A DNA stretch of 64,000 bases from Xenorhabdus innexi (GTDB taxonomy: Bacteria; Pseudomonadota; Gammaproteobacteria; Enterobacterales; Enterobacteriaceae): positions 62,001 through 126,000 of the forward strand of contig NZ_NIBU01000007.1 in assembly GCF_002632485.1 (NCBI RefSeq), written 5' to 3'. This document shows, piece by piece, positions 29,577 through 40,421 of this stretch. Position 1 is the stretch's first letter. Each line of letters opens with the position of its first letter. A program made the position numbers and the translations under genes. The notes under the pieces were generated by a model. The model was not told the DNA's origin and made no database searches. It worked only from the letters and a program-made list of their open reading frames with translations.

Positions 29577-29607
29577 ATCACCTCTGCATTATTATGGCAG
29601 AGGTGAT
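29577..29607. terminator. Terminator between fabA and rmf
   Basis: 11-bp inverted repeat ATCACCTCTGC / GCAGAGGTGAT, followed by TTGTT; sits between the convergent fabA and rmf. Confidence 0.8.
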
Positions 29608-29648
29608 TTGTTATTAAACTAGTAAATTAGTGACTAAGATCACGGTCA

Positions 29649-29807
29649 TTAAACACGGTCTTCCATTGCCTGACGCCAGCCTCCCAGCCAATGTGAACGG
29701 GCATCCAATGAATGATAAGGGCAATTTTCCCGGGGCCGCCCTAAAATACCAGCGTGATAGCCTCTGGAGAGTGCACGTGCCAAACGATCTCTTTTTTGTC
29801 GCTTCAT
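29649..29807 (-). CDS. rmf: Ribosome modulation factor
   Basis: 52-residue basic protein that dimerises 70S ribosomes into 100S particles in stationary phase. Translation starts MKRQKRDRLARALSRGYHAG, continues through NCPYHSLDARSHWLGGWRQA and ends MEDRV, clearly Rmf. Its position downstream of and convergent with fabA is conserved in E. coli. Three residues shorter than the E. coli protein at the C-terminus. Confidence 0.95.
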   Translation of the reverse strand: MKRQKRDRLARALSRGYHAGILGRPRENCPYHSLDARSHWLGGWRQAMEDRV

Positions 29808-30051
29808 GCCTTACTTCCTCATTTATTACCATGAAAATAAAACAATGAATATTTCTTATGCAGAAGGCTTTCTAGTGATACTCCTATCTGAAATGAAGAT
29901 CAAGTAAAGAAATCGTAAAAAAGTTATAATTTGATACCCGGATATTTCGATATCCCACTAAAAAGTGTCACAATAACTCCATATTACTCCTGAGGCGTTA
30001 TAAGACAGGTTTGTTATAGTTTAAGAATTATCTTTAAGACACTGAAAACAC

Positions 30052-30987
30052 ATGATACAGACACCCTCTTTTCATCGTTCATTTTTACATCCCCGCTACT
30101 GGCTGATCTGGCTGGGAATCGGGATACTTTATTTAATGGTTTTACTTCCCTATCCAATGATTTACTGGATCGGCACCCGACTTGGAAGGCTCTCACAACG
30201 CTTTTTAAAAAAACGGGCTAAGGTCGCTGAACGTAACCTGACTCTCTGTTTCCCCGATATGTCACAGGAAGACCGAAATCAGTGGCTGGTCAAAAATTTT
30301 GAATCAGTGGGCATGGGGCTATTTGAAACCGGCATGGCATGGTTCTGGCCTGACTGGAGAATAAAACGCTGGTTCAAAGTGACAGGACGGGAAAATATCC
30401 AGAAAGTACAGGCTACAGGTCAGGGGATCATCGTTATCGGGGTTCACTTTCTGACACTGGAATTGGGTGCCCGCATTTTTGGTATTCTGAACCCAGGCGT
30501 TGGGGTTTACCGACCAAATGATAATCCGCTTCTGGACTGGCTACAAACTTGGGGACGCTTGCGCTCCAACAAATATGTACTGGACAGAAAAGATCTCAAG
30601 GGAATGATCCGATGCCTGAAAAATGGTGAAATTGTTTGGTACGCGCCAGATCATGATTATGGCCCGCGTAAAAGTGTATTTGCGCCATTATTCGCTGTTG
30701 AACATGCAGCAACAACGATCGGGACTTCAATTTTGGTTCGGTTATCTAATCCGGCTCTACTTCCTTTTACTCCACGTCGATTGCCAGATGGAAAAGGTTA
30801 TGAGCTGATTATTCAACCAGCCGTAGAAAATTTCCCTGTAAAAGATGAAACAGAGGCTGCAGCCTTCATGAATAAAGTCATCGAGCAGGAGATCTTGCAG
30901 GCACCAGAACAATATATGTGGTTACACCGCCGTTTTAAAACACGCCCTGAAGGCATGCCATCTTTATATGATGATGATACTCACTAG
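30052..30987 (+). CDS. lpxL: Lipid A late acyltransferase LpxL (lauroyl/myristoyl)
   Basis: Inner membrane enzyme that adds a secondary acyl chain to Kdo2-lipid IVA. 311 residues. One N-terminal membrane segment is followed by the HX4E catalytic motif in [12 protein letters not shown] and by [33 protein letters not shown] and APDHDYGPR, ending [18 protein letters not shown]. The residues around [14 protein letters not shown] fit LpxL better than LpxP. Its own promoter region (29808-30051) shows nothing distinctive. Confidence 0.93.
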   Translation: MIQTPSFHRSFLHPRYWLIWLGIGILYLMVLLPYPMIYWIGTRLGRLSQRFLKKRAKVAERNLTLCFPDMSQEDRNQWLVKNFESVGMGLFETGMAWFWPDWRIKRWFKVTGRENIQKVQATGQGIIVIGVHFLTLELGARIFGILNPGVGVYRPNDNPLLDWLQTWGRLRSNKYVLDRKDLKGMIRCLKNGEIVWYAPDHDYGPRKSVFAPLFAVEHAATTIGTSILVRLSNPALLPFTPRRLPDGKGYELIIQPAVENFPVKDETEAAAFMNKVIEQEILQAPEQYMWLHRRFKTRPEGMPSLYDDDTH

Positions 30988-31069
30988 GCTGCCCGGCTTT
31001 TTCAGGTTGCCTCTTTTTTGGCTGTAACATCTCTTGAAAACCGGTGAATATAAATCATCATAATTCAAA

Positions 31070-31104
31070 AATCAGGCAATCATTCACAAAGTGACTGCCT
31101 GATT
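31070..31104. terminator. Terminator after lpxL
   Basis: 9-bp inverted repeat AATCAGGCA / TGCCTGATT with a long loop, between lpxL and the convergent small secreted-protein gene. Confidence 0.6.
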
Positions 31105-31155
31105 TCTAACAAAATATTATGTCATTAAGTGAAAATATCTTACTTAATGGATCAT

Positions 31156-31602
31156 TCAGTAATTTCCCCCACACACATCCGAGATCTCCGTGTTGGAGTA
31201 AGCATTTCCCCGCTCTTTTTCCAGCTTTTGTCTGGTTTCTCGATAGCATTTTCGTTGAGAAGCACGATTTCTATCACCTGTATGTGTCCAGTCTTTGGCA
31301 TGATAAGGAAAACTCATTTTTTGATTATCCAAATCATAAGAAAACCCAAAATGTGCTGTTGAATCGTCTTTTCGGGTATATTTCTTCGCTTCTTCTGCCC
31401 GTTTCTCAGCCAGAGCATTTTCTCGCGCCAGTTTATCCACCTGCCAGTTGTTGTTGTCTAATTCATCTCTTTTTTTCAAATATTCTTCTGATGCTTTGTT
31501 ATCAGCAGGTATATTACTTTTGTAGCTAAAGTCATGCGCTAACGCCTGAGAACAACCAATTACCATAAGAAAAATCAGGCTGGTAATCCTTTTGATTCGC
31601 AT
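31156..31602 (-). CDS. Unrecognised small secreted protein
   Basis: 148 residues from the Met of MRIKRITSLIFLMVIG; AGGGG lies 5 nt upstream, so the 11 extra upstream codons are dropped. A signal peptide ends CSQALA-HDF; the Cys at about residue 17 does not sit in a clear lipobox. The mature part is highly charged (EKRAEEAKKYTRKDD) and predicted helical, with Cys-Tyr-Arg near the end and a final CGGNY. No family recognised. Probably periplasmic. Confidence 0.7.
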   Translation of the reverse strand: MRIKRITSLIFLMVIGCSQALAHDFSYKSNIPADNKASEEYLKKRDELDNNNWQVDKLARENALAEKRAEEAKKYTRKDDSTAHFGFSYDLDNQKMSFPYHAKDWTHTGDRNRASQRKCYRETRQKLEKERGNAYSNTEISDVCGGNY

Positions 31603-31769
31603 AAATCCCCTAGTGTGATTATAACTAAAAATCATTATTTAATAGTTATTATTACTTTAGATCAACTCCCAGTTATAGGTAGTTAACGGGCTAAAAACAA
31701 ATAACCCTTTACAATCAAAAGCAATTTCAACATGCTAACTGAGATTTTTTTATGTAAAGTGAGTTTCCG

Positions 31770-32549
31770 ATGTCCTCATACCCTATTTATCATGTCGATG
31801 CTTTCACAGAAAAAAACTTTTCCGGCAACCCTGCCGCCATCGTCTTACTGGATGAATGGCTGGCAGATGAAAAACTGATCGCTATCGCTGCTGAAATCAA
31901 TCTGTCAGAAACCGCTTTTTTAGTCGGTGATCACCTGCGCTGGTTTACTCCTAAAGTTGAAGTAAATTTATGCGGACATGCCACACTGGCAACTGCTTTT
32001 GTCCTCGTTGAAAAATGTTCATATCAAAATAAATTAATCACATTTAAAACCCGCTCCGGTGAGCTGCATGTTACTCATCAGAATGGCGTTTTTACATTAG
32101 ATTTTCCGGCTGCTGATTGCCGGGAAAAGGCAGCACTGCTTCCCGTCATCCGCGATGCTCTGGGGCAGGATATCAGTGAAGTATTTGCCTCCCATGATCG
32201 CTATATCTGTGTATTGGATTCTGCCGAGCAAGTCCGCCGGACCCAGCCTGATTTCGAAAAAGTAGCTTCTCTTCCTTTACCGGGGCTTGCCATTACAGCG
32301 CCCGGCGATTCATCCGCTGACTTTGTCTCACGTCATTTCTCACCGGCAAAAGGTGTTAATGAAGATCCTGTCACGGGTTCAACACATTGTGTTTTAGCCC
32401 CTTTCTGGGGTAAAAGGCTTAATAAATCGATCCTTCGTGCACGTCAGTTATCTGAACGGGGTGGCGATATATTATGTGAGGTACAAGGAAAACGTGTTTA
32501 TCTGACAGGAAAAGCTAAACTATTTTCTTATGGTCAAATAGTGCCTTAA
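31770..32549 (+). CDS. PhzF family isomerase-like protein
   Basis: 259 residues with the PhzF/diaminopimelate-epimerase fold. Signatures are the N-terminal YHVDAFTEKNFSGNPAAIVL, the active-site Glu in LSETAFLV, LCGHATLATAFVL and the C-terminal EDPVTGSTHCVLAPFW. Homologs include E. coli YddE and PhzF of phenazine synthesis. No phenazine genes are nearby, so a specific reaction cannot be named. Single gene, ahead of a DUF1543 protein. Confidence 0.88.
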   Translation: MSSYPIYHVDAFTEKNFSGNPAAIVLLDEWLADEKLIAIAAEINLSETAFLVGDHLRWFTPKVEVNLCGHATLATAFVLVEKCSYQNKLITFKTRSGELHVTHQNGVFTLDFPAADCREKAALLPVIRDALGQDISEVFASHDRYICVLDSAEQVRRTQPDFEKVASLPLPGLAITAPGDSSADFVSRHFSPAKGVNEDPVTGSTHCVLAPFWGKRLNKSILRARQLSERGGDILCEVQGKRVYLTGKAKLFSYGQIVP

Positions 32550-32611
32550 ATCAAGTCACTTTTATTTTTATCAGTAAAAAGCGATAAATGTTAAAAATGT
32601 TAAGGAAAGAT

Positions 32612-33118
32612 ATGACTCAGCTATATATGTTTTATCTTGGCGGTAATGCTGGAAAATCCAATATTGAAGTTCATGATGTCCAGTTTGTTGCGGTAAATGA
32701 AATTGAAGATGCATATCCGGTATTACGCGATGTTTGGTTTGGCGATAAAGATAAACTTCATCTGGATGGTTATATGCCTATTACATGGGCTGATGGCTAT
32801 GACATTTCTCTCAGTAAACATGAATACATTGGGGAATTACAGCTCTATTTTGTGAACGTCGGAGGCTATCAAAAGAACTCACTGGCAGAGGCTCATGAAT
32901 TCGCATTTTTTGTCGGCCGTACAGCAGAAGAAGCAAAAGAAAAAGCAAAAGAGTATCTTCTTACCGGCTATGATCAATTGCATAAAGATAATCTGAAAGA
33001 TGTCGATGACTGCCTGCTTTTGGGGCAAGTGAGTGGCTACTATATCCATCTGACTGAAAACCCTCACGGGCAGCCTGATAAACCTGAGTGGCAAGGATAT
33101 CGCCCGATAGGGATCTGA
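32612..33118 (+). CDS. DUF1543 domain protein
   Basis: 168 residues starting MTQLYMFYLGGNAGKSNIEV; AAGGA lies 5 nt before this ATG, so it is preferred to one eight codons upstream. Two similar halves are visible (NIEVHDVQFVAVNEIEDAYP / EYIGELQLYFVNVGGY), consistent with the repeated domain of this family. Cytoplasmic, no signal peptide. Function unknown. Confidence 0.75.
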   Translation: MTQLYMFYLGGNAGKSNIEVHDVQFVAVNEIEDAYPVLRDVWFGDKDKLHLDGYMPITWADGYDISLSKHEYIGELQLYFVNVGGYQKNSLAEAHEFAFFVGRTAEEAKEKAKEYLLTGYDQLHKDNLKDVDDCLLLGQVSGYYIHLTENPHGQPDKPEWQGYRPIGI

Positions 33119-33184
33119 TAATCGGATAAAGAAGAGTCAGCCCCCACCTTTTGCTGACTCTGCTAACGTCAAATCAGCTATAAG

Positions 33185-34336
33185 TTAAAATAGCGAATGC
33201 ACATTACCTGCTAATAAATCTGAATTAATATCGGTGACAGATTTCACGCCTGTCAGCGTCATGGCAACCCGCATTTCTTTATCAATCAATTCTAATAAGT
33301 TAGAAACACCCGCTTCTCCCGCTGCCGCCAGAGCATAAGCAAAAGCTCGTCCCAATAAAACAGAGTCAGCCCCCAATGCAAGCATTTTTACTACATCTAA
33401 TCCAGTGCGAATACCTGAGTCAGCCAGAATGGTAATGTCACTTTTGACGGCATCTGCAATAGCCGGTAACGCTCTGGCGGTAGAGAGAACACCATCCAGT
33501 TGTCGTCCGCCATGATTAGACACAACAATACCATCCGCGCCAAAACGTACAGCATCTTTCGCATCTTCAGGGTCAAGGATGCCTTTAATAATCATAGGCC
33601 CTTGCCAGAAATCGCGTATCCACTCTAAATCTTTCCATGATATAGAGGGATCAAAGTTGCTTCCTATCCAGCCGATATAGTCTTCCAGCTTAGTTGGTGT
33701 ACCACGATATAAGGATATATTACCGAGATCATGCGGCTTACCCATTATTCCCACATCCCAGGCCCAGCGCGGATGGGTTATTGCCTGTAAAAAACGCCGC
33801 ATAGCTGCATTCGGGCCGCTCATTCCTGAATGAGCATCACGATAACGGGCACCGTGAACTGGCATATCAGCAGTAAAGACCAGATTTTTAACGCCTGCTG
33901 CCTTTGCCCTTTCCAGAACATTACGCATAAAACCACGATCTTTTAATATATAAAGCTGAAACCATATCGGGCGTTCAACTGCGGCAGAAACTTCTTCAAT
34001 CGGACACACTGATACCGTAGATAGGGTGAATGGAATACCTTTTTTAGTCGCGGCGCGCGCAGCTTGTACTTCTCCACGGCGAGCATACATACCACTTAAG
34101 CCTACGGGTGCCAATGCCACAGGCATTGATATTTTTTCCCCGAATAGGCTGGTTTCCAGATTCAGTTCAGACATGTCTTTCAATACACGCTGGCGTAGCT
34201 CAATATGAGATAAATCTTCAGTATTTCGTCTGAGAGTGTGTTCTGCATAGGCTCCGCCATCAATATAATGGAACAGAAAAGGAGGTAACTTAGCCTGTGC
34301 CACAGCCCGGTAATCAGTTGAAGCGGAAATAATCAT
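33185..34336 (-). CDS. lldD: L-lactate dehydrogenase (FMN, quinone-linked) LldD
   Basis: Membrane-associated flavoprotein that oxidises L-lactate to pyruvate. The start [14 protein letters not shown] follows GAGG by 8 nt and gives 383 residues; the longer frame upstream adds a hydrophobic stretch not found in the family. FMN and substrate residues are in the blocks [56 protein letters not shown] and [18 protein letters not shown]. The C-terminus is shorter than in E. coli. lldP and lldR are not adjacent. Confidence 0.95.
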   Translation of the reverse strand: MIISASTDYRAVAQAKLPPFLFHYIDGGAYAEHTLRRNTEDLSHIELRQRVLKDMSELNLETSLFGEKISMPVALAPVGLSGMYARRGEVQAARAATKKGIPFTLSTVSVCPIEEVSAAVERPIWFQLYILKDRGFMRNVLERAKAAGVKNLVFTADMPVHGARYRDAHSGMSGPNAAMRRFLQAITHPRWAWDVGIMGKPHDLGNISLYRGTPTKLEDYIGWIGSNFDPSISWKDLEWIRDFWQGPMIIKGILDPEDAKDAVRFGADGIVVSNHGGRQLDGVLSTARALPAIADAVKSDITILADSGIRTGLDVVKMLALGADSVLLGRAFAYALAAAGEAGVSNLLELIDKEMRVAMTLTGVKSVTDINSDLLAGNVHSLF

Positions 34337-34541
34337 GATCTGCACCTCTGCCCACAATAAAATGGACGACAATAATATTATTCTGGCTGACCATATTGCC
34401 CATGACCAGCACATCAGACAACGCAGTAAAGAGTATAAAAATACATAACCCTGTACCACAAAACATCTGTTTTATTTGATGGCTGGTAACAGTTTGGGGA
34501 AAAATACCAGAGGCAACAGAAGTAAAATAAGCGAATACTGT

Positions 34542-35129
34542 TTATTCTGATACGATTGCTTTCAGAGCATCATAAACAGGCAGTAAACGAGTAAAACCGT
34601 CTCTATAGAGAAAGTGCCCTGCGTTCTCAATATTAATAATTTCAGTTTGCAATGAATTAGCCAGTGCATGGGATGATTCGGGAAATACAATTCTATCATT
34701 AGAAGAAATAACGGAAATACGATGTGCTGTTACTTCACGTAAAAATGCATAATCCAATGGCTGGAAAGTAAAACTGGCTAATTCTGGTAGCGTACTCTGC
34801 AATGTATCAAACCCAGCAACCAAAATATATCCACCAATTTTATCAGTGGTGTCTCTGATGTCTGCTAAGTGGCGAAGTAAAGTCACACACCCAAGACTAT
34901 GCCCAATAAAAATTGTATTACCATCCGCATTAGGTATAACCTCCATTAGTTTTCTGACCCACGCTTCCGATTCAGGTGATAACGAATCAGGCATTTCCGG
35001 CACAATAACTTCGGCTCCTTGCTCAGTCAGCACTTCTTTTAACCAGGGAAACCAGTGTGATGAAGGTGAAGCAGTATAACCGTGAACAATAATGATTTTT
35101 TTACCGGAAAAATTTTTACCAGAAAACAT
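34542..35129 (-). CDS. RBBP9/YdeN-type serine hydrolase
   Basis: 195-residue small alpha/beta hydrolase. The nucleophile Ser is in FIGHSLGCVTLLRH, the acid Asp in SSNDRIVFPE and the His in ENAGHFLYRDGF. The N-terminal IIIVHGYTASPSSHWFPWLK block is typical of the RBBP9/YdeN family. No substrate can be assigned. It lies upstream of lldD on the same strand with a 205-bp gap, so co-transcription is uncertain. Confidence 0.88.
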   Translation of the reverse strand: MFSGKNFSGKKIIIVHGYTASPSSHWFPWLKEVLTEQGAEVIVPEMPDSLSPESEAWVRKLMEVIPNADGNTIFIGHSLGCVTLLRHLADIRDTTDKIGGYILVAGFDTLQSTLPELASFTFQPLDYAFLREVTAHRISVISSNDRIVFPESSHALANSLQTEIINIENAGHFLYRDGFTRLLPVYDALKAIVSE

Positions 35130-35193
35130 AGTAAGATCCTTTATTGTTGATTGTGTCCTGATGAATATCAGTTATATTCTATTTTCACATACC

Positions 35194-35736
35194 CTATATT
35201 TTTAATTTTTCACGTACAACCATTAAAGCAAAGCCTAATAAATTTAACCCATTCCATGCTAAAGGATTATAAATATCAGGATTATCCTCTGCCATTCCGA
35301 TACCCCAAATCCGATCTACAGGGCTGGCTTCTACTAATACCTTATCTCCTGTCCGCAATAAAAATGTTTTCAGTGCCGGATTTTGAGAAAATTTAGCTAT
35401 ATTTCCATCAATAACAATGTGTGACCGATGCGCGTTCCAAACTGATTGGCTAAACCCTTTTACTTCCCGGCCATAAGCCTTTGCTGCCCCCGGATTTTTA
35501 GCATTAATAATTTTTTCCAGTGTAGCAGAATCATTAAATAGCCGAGCTTTCCCAGCCATCATATAATGTTCCGCACTCATATAATTGACTCCATCGACGA
35601 TAAATTCCGTGAGATACCACTGGCTTAAACACGATTTAGTAATAATTTGTGTATGATTAGTTTTATGCCCCCAGAAAAAAAGGTATTTAATATCCTCTTT
35701 TGATTGGTAAAGCTTACATAACGTTTCAATATCCAT
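35194..35736 (-). CDS. NADAR family protein (YbiA-like)
   Basis: 180 residues starting MDIETLCKLYQ; 14 upstream codons of the open frame lack a ribosome binding site. Hallmarks of the NADAR/riboflavin-biosynthesis intermediate N-glycosidase family are seen: FFWGHK, the central SAEHYMMAGKARLF, GREVKGFSQSVWNAHR and the C-terminal DRIWGIGMAEDNPDIYNPLAWNG (shown in part). In E. coli the homolog YbiA hydrolyses damaged riboflavin precursors and affects swarming. Stand-alone gene. Confidence 0.85.
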   Translation of the reverse strand: MDIETLCKLYQSKEDIKYLFFWGHKTNHTQIITKSCLSQWYLTEFIVDGVNYMSAEHYMMAGKARLFNDSATLEKIINAKNPGAAKAYGREVKGFSQSVWNAHRSHIVIDGNIAKFSQNPALKTFLLRTGDKVLVEASPVDRIWGIGMAEDNPDIYNPLAWNGLNLLGFALMVVREKLKI

Positions 35737-35942
35737 ATTTTTCTCTGTAGTAAATAATTTTATTAAATTTATAAACAATAGTTATCATACAAAAAAGGCT
35801 TAAATAAGAAAAAATATCTTTATTTATATTAAAACCAAATAATCGGTATATTATCTGTAATGTAAAGTTCGTTACTGAACTTGACTGTCTTTCTGATGAG
35901 TTCTTACTATTTTTTAACCTACTTCTCAATTTCAGCATTTGG

Positions 35943-35960
35943 TGTAATTTTTTATTTACA
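35943..35960 (+). promoter_or_regulatory. TyrR box upstream of tyrP
   Basis: TGTAAT-TTTTTA-TTTACA matches the TyrR consensus TGTAAA-N6-TTTACA at 11 of 12 defined positions, about 95 bp before the tyrP start. A weaker half-match begins at 35861. Confidence 0.7.
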
Positions 35961-36055
35961 CTACATGTACCACGAGTTTGACAGCTATAACTCAATCCTT
36001 TACTCTGCCAGTCTTATAACTCTATTTTATCAACATATTCAGAAACGAGGGTCGC

Positions 36056-37261
36056 GTGAAGAATCGCACTATTGGCAGTATTTTTATCGTCGCCGGAACG
36101 ACGATTGGGGCAGGAATGCTGGCCATGCCTCTGGCTGCAGCAGGTGTAGGTTTTGGTACAACACTGGCCATGTTAATTGTCCTGTGGGCGTTGATGAGTT
36201 ATACCGCTCTCCTGCTGGTGGAAGTTTATCAATATAATAAAGCCAATACAGGTCTGGGCACTATCGCAAAACGCTACTTAGGCACAGGTGGGCAGGTGTT
36301 AACGGGGTTCAGCATGCTATTTCTGATGTATGCTCTGACAACAGCCTATATCAGTGGTGCAGGTGAATTATTGGCTGCCAGTTTATCGGCATGGTTAGAT
36401 AAACAAATTTCTGTCTCTGTCGGGATCATCATATTTACTCTGGTCGCCGGAAGTGTCGTCTGCATTAGTACCCGATCTGTTGATTTAATTAACCGCCTGT
36501 TATTTACCGCTAAAGTTATTTTTCTGGTGCTTGTTCTTGGTGTGATGATGCCTCATGTTGATAAGATCAACCTGATATCTATGCCAATAGAAAAAGGGCT
36601 TGTTCTATCAGCTATCCCGGTGATTTTTACTTCGTTCGGGTTTCATGGCAGTGTACCGAGTATTGTTGCCTATATGGGCGGGGAGACAAATAAGCTCCGG
36701 AAGATATTTCTTATCGGTAGTGCTATCCCGCTAACCGCTTATATCCTCTGGCAATTAGTCACTCTTGGTGCCATTTCTTCCAATACCTTTGTCGGTATTC
36801 TTGCTCAACAGTCAGGGTTGAACGGGTTATTACAGGCAGTCAGAGAAGTGGTTGCCTCTCCCAAAGTAGAACTTGCTGTCCATCTGTTTGCTGATCTCGC
36901 ACTGGCAACATCGTTTCTGGGGGTTTCACTCGGCCTGTTCGATTATCTTGCTGACCTGCTGAAACGCCGCAATCATGCTAAAGAGCGTTTGCAAACCGGC
37001 CTGATAACCTTTGTGCCTCCTATGCTTTGCGCCCTGTTCTACCCTAACTTTGTCATGGCACTGACCTTCGCAGCCGTTGCGTTGTCAATTCTGGCTCTGT
37101 TACTCCCTTCTCTGCTGGTTTGGCGCTGCCGTCAGGAAAATCAGGGAGGGTATCGTGTGAAAGGTGGCCGCCCTGCATTAGTCCTCATTTTCCTTTGTGG
37201 GATTGCCATTATTGCTATACAGATTGGTATTGTGACAGGAATACTGCCGGAAGTGGGTTAA
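36056..37261 (+). CDS. tyrP: Tyrosine-specific permease TyrP
   Basis: Inner membrane proton symporter of the aromatic amino acid family with about eleven helices. 401 residues. The N-terminus [20 protein letters not shown] and the central [19 protein letters not shown] closely match E. coli TyrP, as does the ending [12 protein letters not shown] ... LPEVG. The start is GTG with GAGG 5 nt upstream. A TyrR box is present upstream, consistent with tyrosine/phenylalanine control. Confidence 0.93.
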   Translation: MKNRTIGSIFIVAGTTIGAGMLAMPLAAAGVGFGTTLAMLIVLWALMSYTALLLVEVYQYNKANTGLGTIAKRYLGTGGQVLTGFSMLFLMYALTTAYISGAGELLAASLSAWLDKQISVSVGIIIFTLVAGSVVCISTRSVDLINRLLFTAKVIFLVLVLGVMMPHVDKINLISMPIEKGLVLSAIPVIFTSFGFHGSVPSIVAYMGGETNKLRKIFLIGSAIPLTAYILWQLVTLGAISSNTFVGILAQQSGLNGLLQAVREVVASPKVELAVHLFADLALATSFLGVSLGLFDYLADLLKRRNHAKERLQTGLITFVPPMLCALFYPNFVMALTFAAVALSILALLLPSLLVWRCRQENQGGYRVKGGRPALVLIFLCGIAIIAIQIGIVTGILPEVG

Positions 37262-37300
37262 CGAGCCACACTACTAAGAACTACACCACTAAGAAAGAGA

Positions 37301-37330
37301 TATCCGCATCTTTATGGATGCGGATAATTT
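37301..37330. terminator. Terminator between tyrP and yfaZ-like gene
   Basis: 10-bp inverted repeat TATCCGCATC / GATGCGGATA with a 6-base loop and following T residues, between convergent genes. Confidence 0.8.
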
Positions 37331-37343
37331 CAGTCAGGATATA

Positions 37344-37886
37344 TCAGAAATTCACACCCGCTCCAATGTAAAAACCATCTGATACTTTATTACTGCGATC
37401 CCCGCCTTTACCTTTTAAGTCAATTACACGATAGCCCGCCTCAATACTGATTGGCCTAAAGACGAGATAACGGACACCACCAGTAGCTTCCGTGTAAGAA
37501 TCAATACCTGAAGTAAAACCGGCTGGAGCGCCATAAGCCTCACCATATAATGACAGCGATGGTGTCACCGCGACACTGAGACCAACACCAGCAGCCAGTG
37601 CTGCCCCCTCTTTCCCCACTTTCGGTGACAGGTAAAGTGCTTTACCGCCAACACTGGCGGTCAGCGGGCCAACAGGCAGAGCGAAGGCAAGCCCCAGGCT
37701 ACCTAACTGACCATTATGATCGCTGCGAGTCCAGTTTCCGTTGAGGGATAGCCCCGCAGTCTTATCACCAACTCCCGCAGATGTACTGGTATAGTGCTTT
37801 CCTGCCTCAACATTTACAGAAATTGCATTTGCTGTACCAGTCATAAAGAGCAGACCAGCAGCACTGACAGCAATAAAACCTTTCAT
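37344..37886 (-). CDS. yfaZ: YfaZ family outer membrane protein
   Basis: 180 residues from the Met of MKGFIAVSAAGLLF (AAGGA 6-7 nt upstream). The signal peptide ends ANA-ISV. The mature protein has alternating hydrophobic strands (GLSLNGNWTRSD, SLGLAFALPVG, AAGVGLSVAVTPSLSLYGEA) and a C-terminal aromatic residue (GAGVNF), as expected of an outer membrane beta-barrel. Homologous to E. coli YfaZ, which also lies near the men genes; function unknown. Confidence 0.85.
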   Translation of the reverse strand: MKGFIAVSAAGLLFMTGTANAISVNVEAGKHYTSTSAGVGDKTAGLSLNGNWTRSDHNGQLGSLGLAFALPVGPLTASVGGKALYLSPKVGKEGAALAAGVGLSVAVTPSLSLYGEAYGAPAGFTSGIDSYTEATGGVRYLVFRPISIEAGYRVIDLKGKGGDRSNKVSDGFYIGAGVNF

Positions 37887-38010
37887 ATTGTATCCTTCTT
37901 CTCTCATTAGTAATCGCCACTACTTGTGTTGCAACTGATTGGTTGCAAGCCATTTTACTGAAATTCAGTAAACTCCATAAACTATAAATTTAATGAACTA
38001 TTAGGATTAA

Positions 38011-39444
38011 TCAAGATGTGGGAGTGCTGTATTTTTCCAGTACCCAGCGTTTAACCTGCTGCCGAGGAATTTTTATTCCATCATTCTTGAACTGTTCAGG
38101 CAGTAAGTAACAGGCGACAGGCTGCTGAAATGAAGCAAGTTTATCCGAAAGCCAGCTAACAAGTGTTGTGGTAAGTGTAGGAGAGTTTGTTTCGATTACC
38201 ATGACAGGCCGATGCCCAAATTCCGTATCAGGCACAGGAACAACAAAACTTTGCTGGATGTCGGGATGCAGGTTGATGATTCGCTCAATATCTTCTGGCT
38301 GGATACCTTCTCCACCGCTGAAAAACTGGTTGTCAAGACGCCCGAGAATACACAGCTCTCCCTGTTCAAAGGCACCCCGATCACGGGTAGCAAACCAGCC
38401 ATTCTCTCTAATCAGAGGCTGTAATTTCCCATCAGACCAATACCCCATCGCGATACTGTCTGCCTTAATCTGTATTTCTTCATCCTGCAAGCGGATCTCT
38501 TTTCCCGGCAATGGTGTTCCCACTCCCGGTAAACCATCGGCACGTTTTGCGCAGACTGTTGAAGCCATTTCAGTCATTCCATAACCACACCAGCAGCGAA
38601 TTCCCCGTTCTTCGGCCTGCTGAATCAGATCCTGCGGTATCATCGCACCACCCAATAGCACATCTTTTAAAGTCTGTTGATGTTCACGCGGCTGAGACAG
38701 CCAACGCCATAATTGAGTGGGCACTAAAGAGGCATGAGTACAACCGGATAAAGCACTATCCAGAAAGCGCATATCTTCTAATACCAGTTCTGCACCTTTC
38801 AACAGCCAGCGCCAGAGTATTCCCTGACCTGAGACGTGGTATAACGGCAGTGACAATAACCAGCGATCATGTGAAGTAAAATCGATACAGGAAAGAACCC
38901 CCTTTGCACTGGCAAGATGTGCCTTCACAGAATGCACAACGGCTTTAGGCAACCCGGAAGAGCCTGAAGTCAGGATCATACTGGCCGGACGATAGATGTC
39001 CCATGAAATTAAGTCCCATGAAACACGTTTACCTGAAACACTTTTCCCTGATGTGACTGTAAACTTAGTTTGCCAGTTGAGTTCTGTTGCCTGAATAACT
39101 GTGAAAGAGGAATGGGTAAAATCAGCCACAAATTCTATATTCAGTCGGGGAAGTAATTCCACCAGCAATGATGCGGGAAGTTGAGGATTCAGTGGCAATA
39201 CTCTTGCCCCGCATTGGAGTGCTCCGAGATAACAGAGTAATAATTCAGTGCTGTTTTTCCCCCTCAGAATGACTCCACTGCCTTCTGATACTCCCTGTTG
39301 CCGGAAGCTATGAGCAATGGCGTTAATCTTTATCGCTAACTGCTGCCAAGTCAGGGATTCTCCATACAACAAGGCAGCCTGCTTTTCTGGAGCACAAATC
39401 GCCCAGTGATGCCACGGCCATTGGTTAAACGAGGCTAGTGACAT
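38011..39444 (-). CDS. menE: o-Succinylbenzoate-CoA ligase MenE
   Basis: Activates o-succinylbenzoate with ATP and CoA in menaquinone synthesis. 477 residues. The AMP-binding P-loop is [17 protein letters not shown]; later motifs are GYGMTE, GYWSDG and the lid region [21 protein letters not shown]. Last gene of the men operon; its start overlaps the menC end by 10 bp. Confidence 0.96.
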   Translation of the reverse strand: MSLASFNQWPWHHWAICAPEKQAALLYGESLTWQQLAIKINAIAHSFRQQGVSEGSGVILRGKNSTELLLCYLGALQCGARVLPLNPQLPASLLVELLPRLNIEFVADFTHSSFTVIQATELNWQTKFTVTSGKSVSGKRVSWDLISWDIYRPASMILTSGSSGLPKAVVHSVKAHLASAKGVLSCIDFTSHDRWLLSLPLYHVSGQGILWRWLLKGAELVLEDMRFLDSALSGCTHASLVPTQLWRWLSQPREHQQTLKDVLLGGAMIPQDLIQQAEERGIRCWCGYGMTEMASTVCAKRADGLPGVGTPLPGKEIRLQDEEIQIKADSIAMGYWSDGKLQPLIRENGWFATRDRGAFEQGELCILGRLDNQFFSGGEGIQPEDIERIINLHPDIQQSFVVPVPDTEFGHRPVMVIETNSPTLTTTLVSWLSDKLASFQQPVACYLLPEQFKNDGIKIPRQQVKRWVLEKYSTPTS

Positions 39445-40421
39445 TCATGGCTCCATACTATTTCCAGCTTATCTGCCTCCAGACAGGGAATGTCACTGTC
39501 TGGCCAGCAACGAATAAGCTGTGACCGGAGCAAATCAAGGGTATCCAATCCCGGCAATGTATCCGGCGTTAACCAGTGAGCTAAACGAGCCAGTTGAGTC
39601 AGGCCAAAACTGCTTTCAATACTTGAACTTATCACAGCGTCCAACCCTGCCTGATGAGCTTCAGTAATCAATTGCCGGCAACGGGCAATACTGCCGACTA
39701 AAGTGGGTTTGATGACAATAGCCGCAACACCTTCTTCGGCTTTTACTGTAAAATCCTCTTCCCGAACGCTTTCATCCCATGCGATGGCAATACCTGTTTG
39801 ACGGGCAAAATCCAGTGACTCTTCACGGGTTTTGCAAGGCTCTTCAAGGAATGCAATACGCTGGCGATAATCCGGATTGACATACTTCGCAAATCCATCT
39901 GCTTTGGTACGCGTCCAGCTACGGTTAGCATCCAGCCTTAACTGAAGTTCCGGCACGGCTTCCAGCAAAACATTCGCCACCATGCCATCCCGTACGGCCT
40001 CGTATAAGCCTACCTTCACTTTAGCAATTTTCTGTCCGGCCATTTTTCCCAAACGCAGAATCACCTCATCAGGATCGCCGGTACACAATGGCGCTTTGCG
40101 ATAATCGGCTTCTTCTGGTAATTCACCGCATAACTCAGCGAGAGCACAACTGATACCAAATGCAACAGAAGGTAATTCTTCATTCTGCTCTGGCTCTGTG
40201 TCTGCCTGACACCAGTTTGTTAACCACTCCACAGCGGCTTGTTGTGCCTGTTCAAGCGTTTCATGACTGAATTCCGGCAACGGAGCAATTTCTCCCCAGC
40301 CGTGAGCCTCATTTTCCTGTAGATGAACCAAAAAACCATCGCGGGTTTTCAGGCGCTGATAACGCAGGATAACACCTGCCTCCATCGGCAGGCTGTAGTG
40401 ATAAAGAGTTGCTTTACGCAT
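39435..40421 (-). CDS. menC: o-Succinylbenzoate synthase MenC
   Basis: Enolase-superfamily enzyme that dehydrates SHCHC to o-succinylbenzoate. 328 residues. Catalytic and Mg2+-binding residues are in KVKVGLYE (Lys), RLDANRSW (Asp), FLEEPC (Glu), AWDESVRE (Asp) and VIKPTLVG (Lys). The ATG overlaps the menB stop in a TAATG arrangement. Confidence 0.96.
   Translation of the reverse strand: MRKATLYHYSLPMEAGVILRYQRLKTRDGFLVHLQENEAHGWGEIAPLPEFSHETLEQAQQAAVEWLTNWCQADTEPEQNEELPSVAFGISCALAELCGELPEEADYRKAPLCTGDPDEVILRLGKMAGQKIAKVKVGLYEAVRDGMVANVLLEAVPELQLRLDANRSWTRTKADGFAKYVNPDYRQRIAFLEEPCKTREESLDFARQTGIAIAWDESVREEDFTVKAEEGVAAIVIKPTLVGSIARCRQLITEAHQAGLDAVISSSIESSFGLTQLARLAHWLTPDTLPGLDTLDLLRSQLIRCWPDSDIPCLEADKLEIVWSHECH

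Noticed and set aside
35881..36237. 118-codon plus-strand ORF upstream of tyrP
   Set aside because: It overlaps the tyrP promoter and N-terminus in another frame; tyrP itself is unmistakable.
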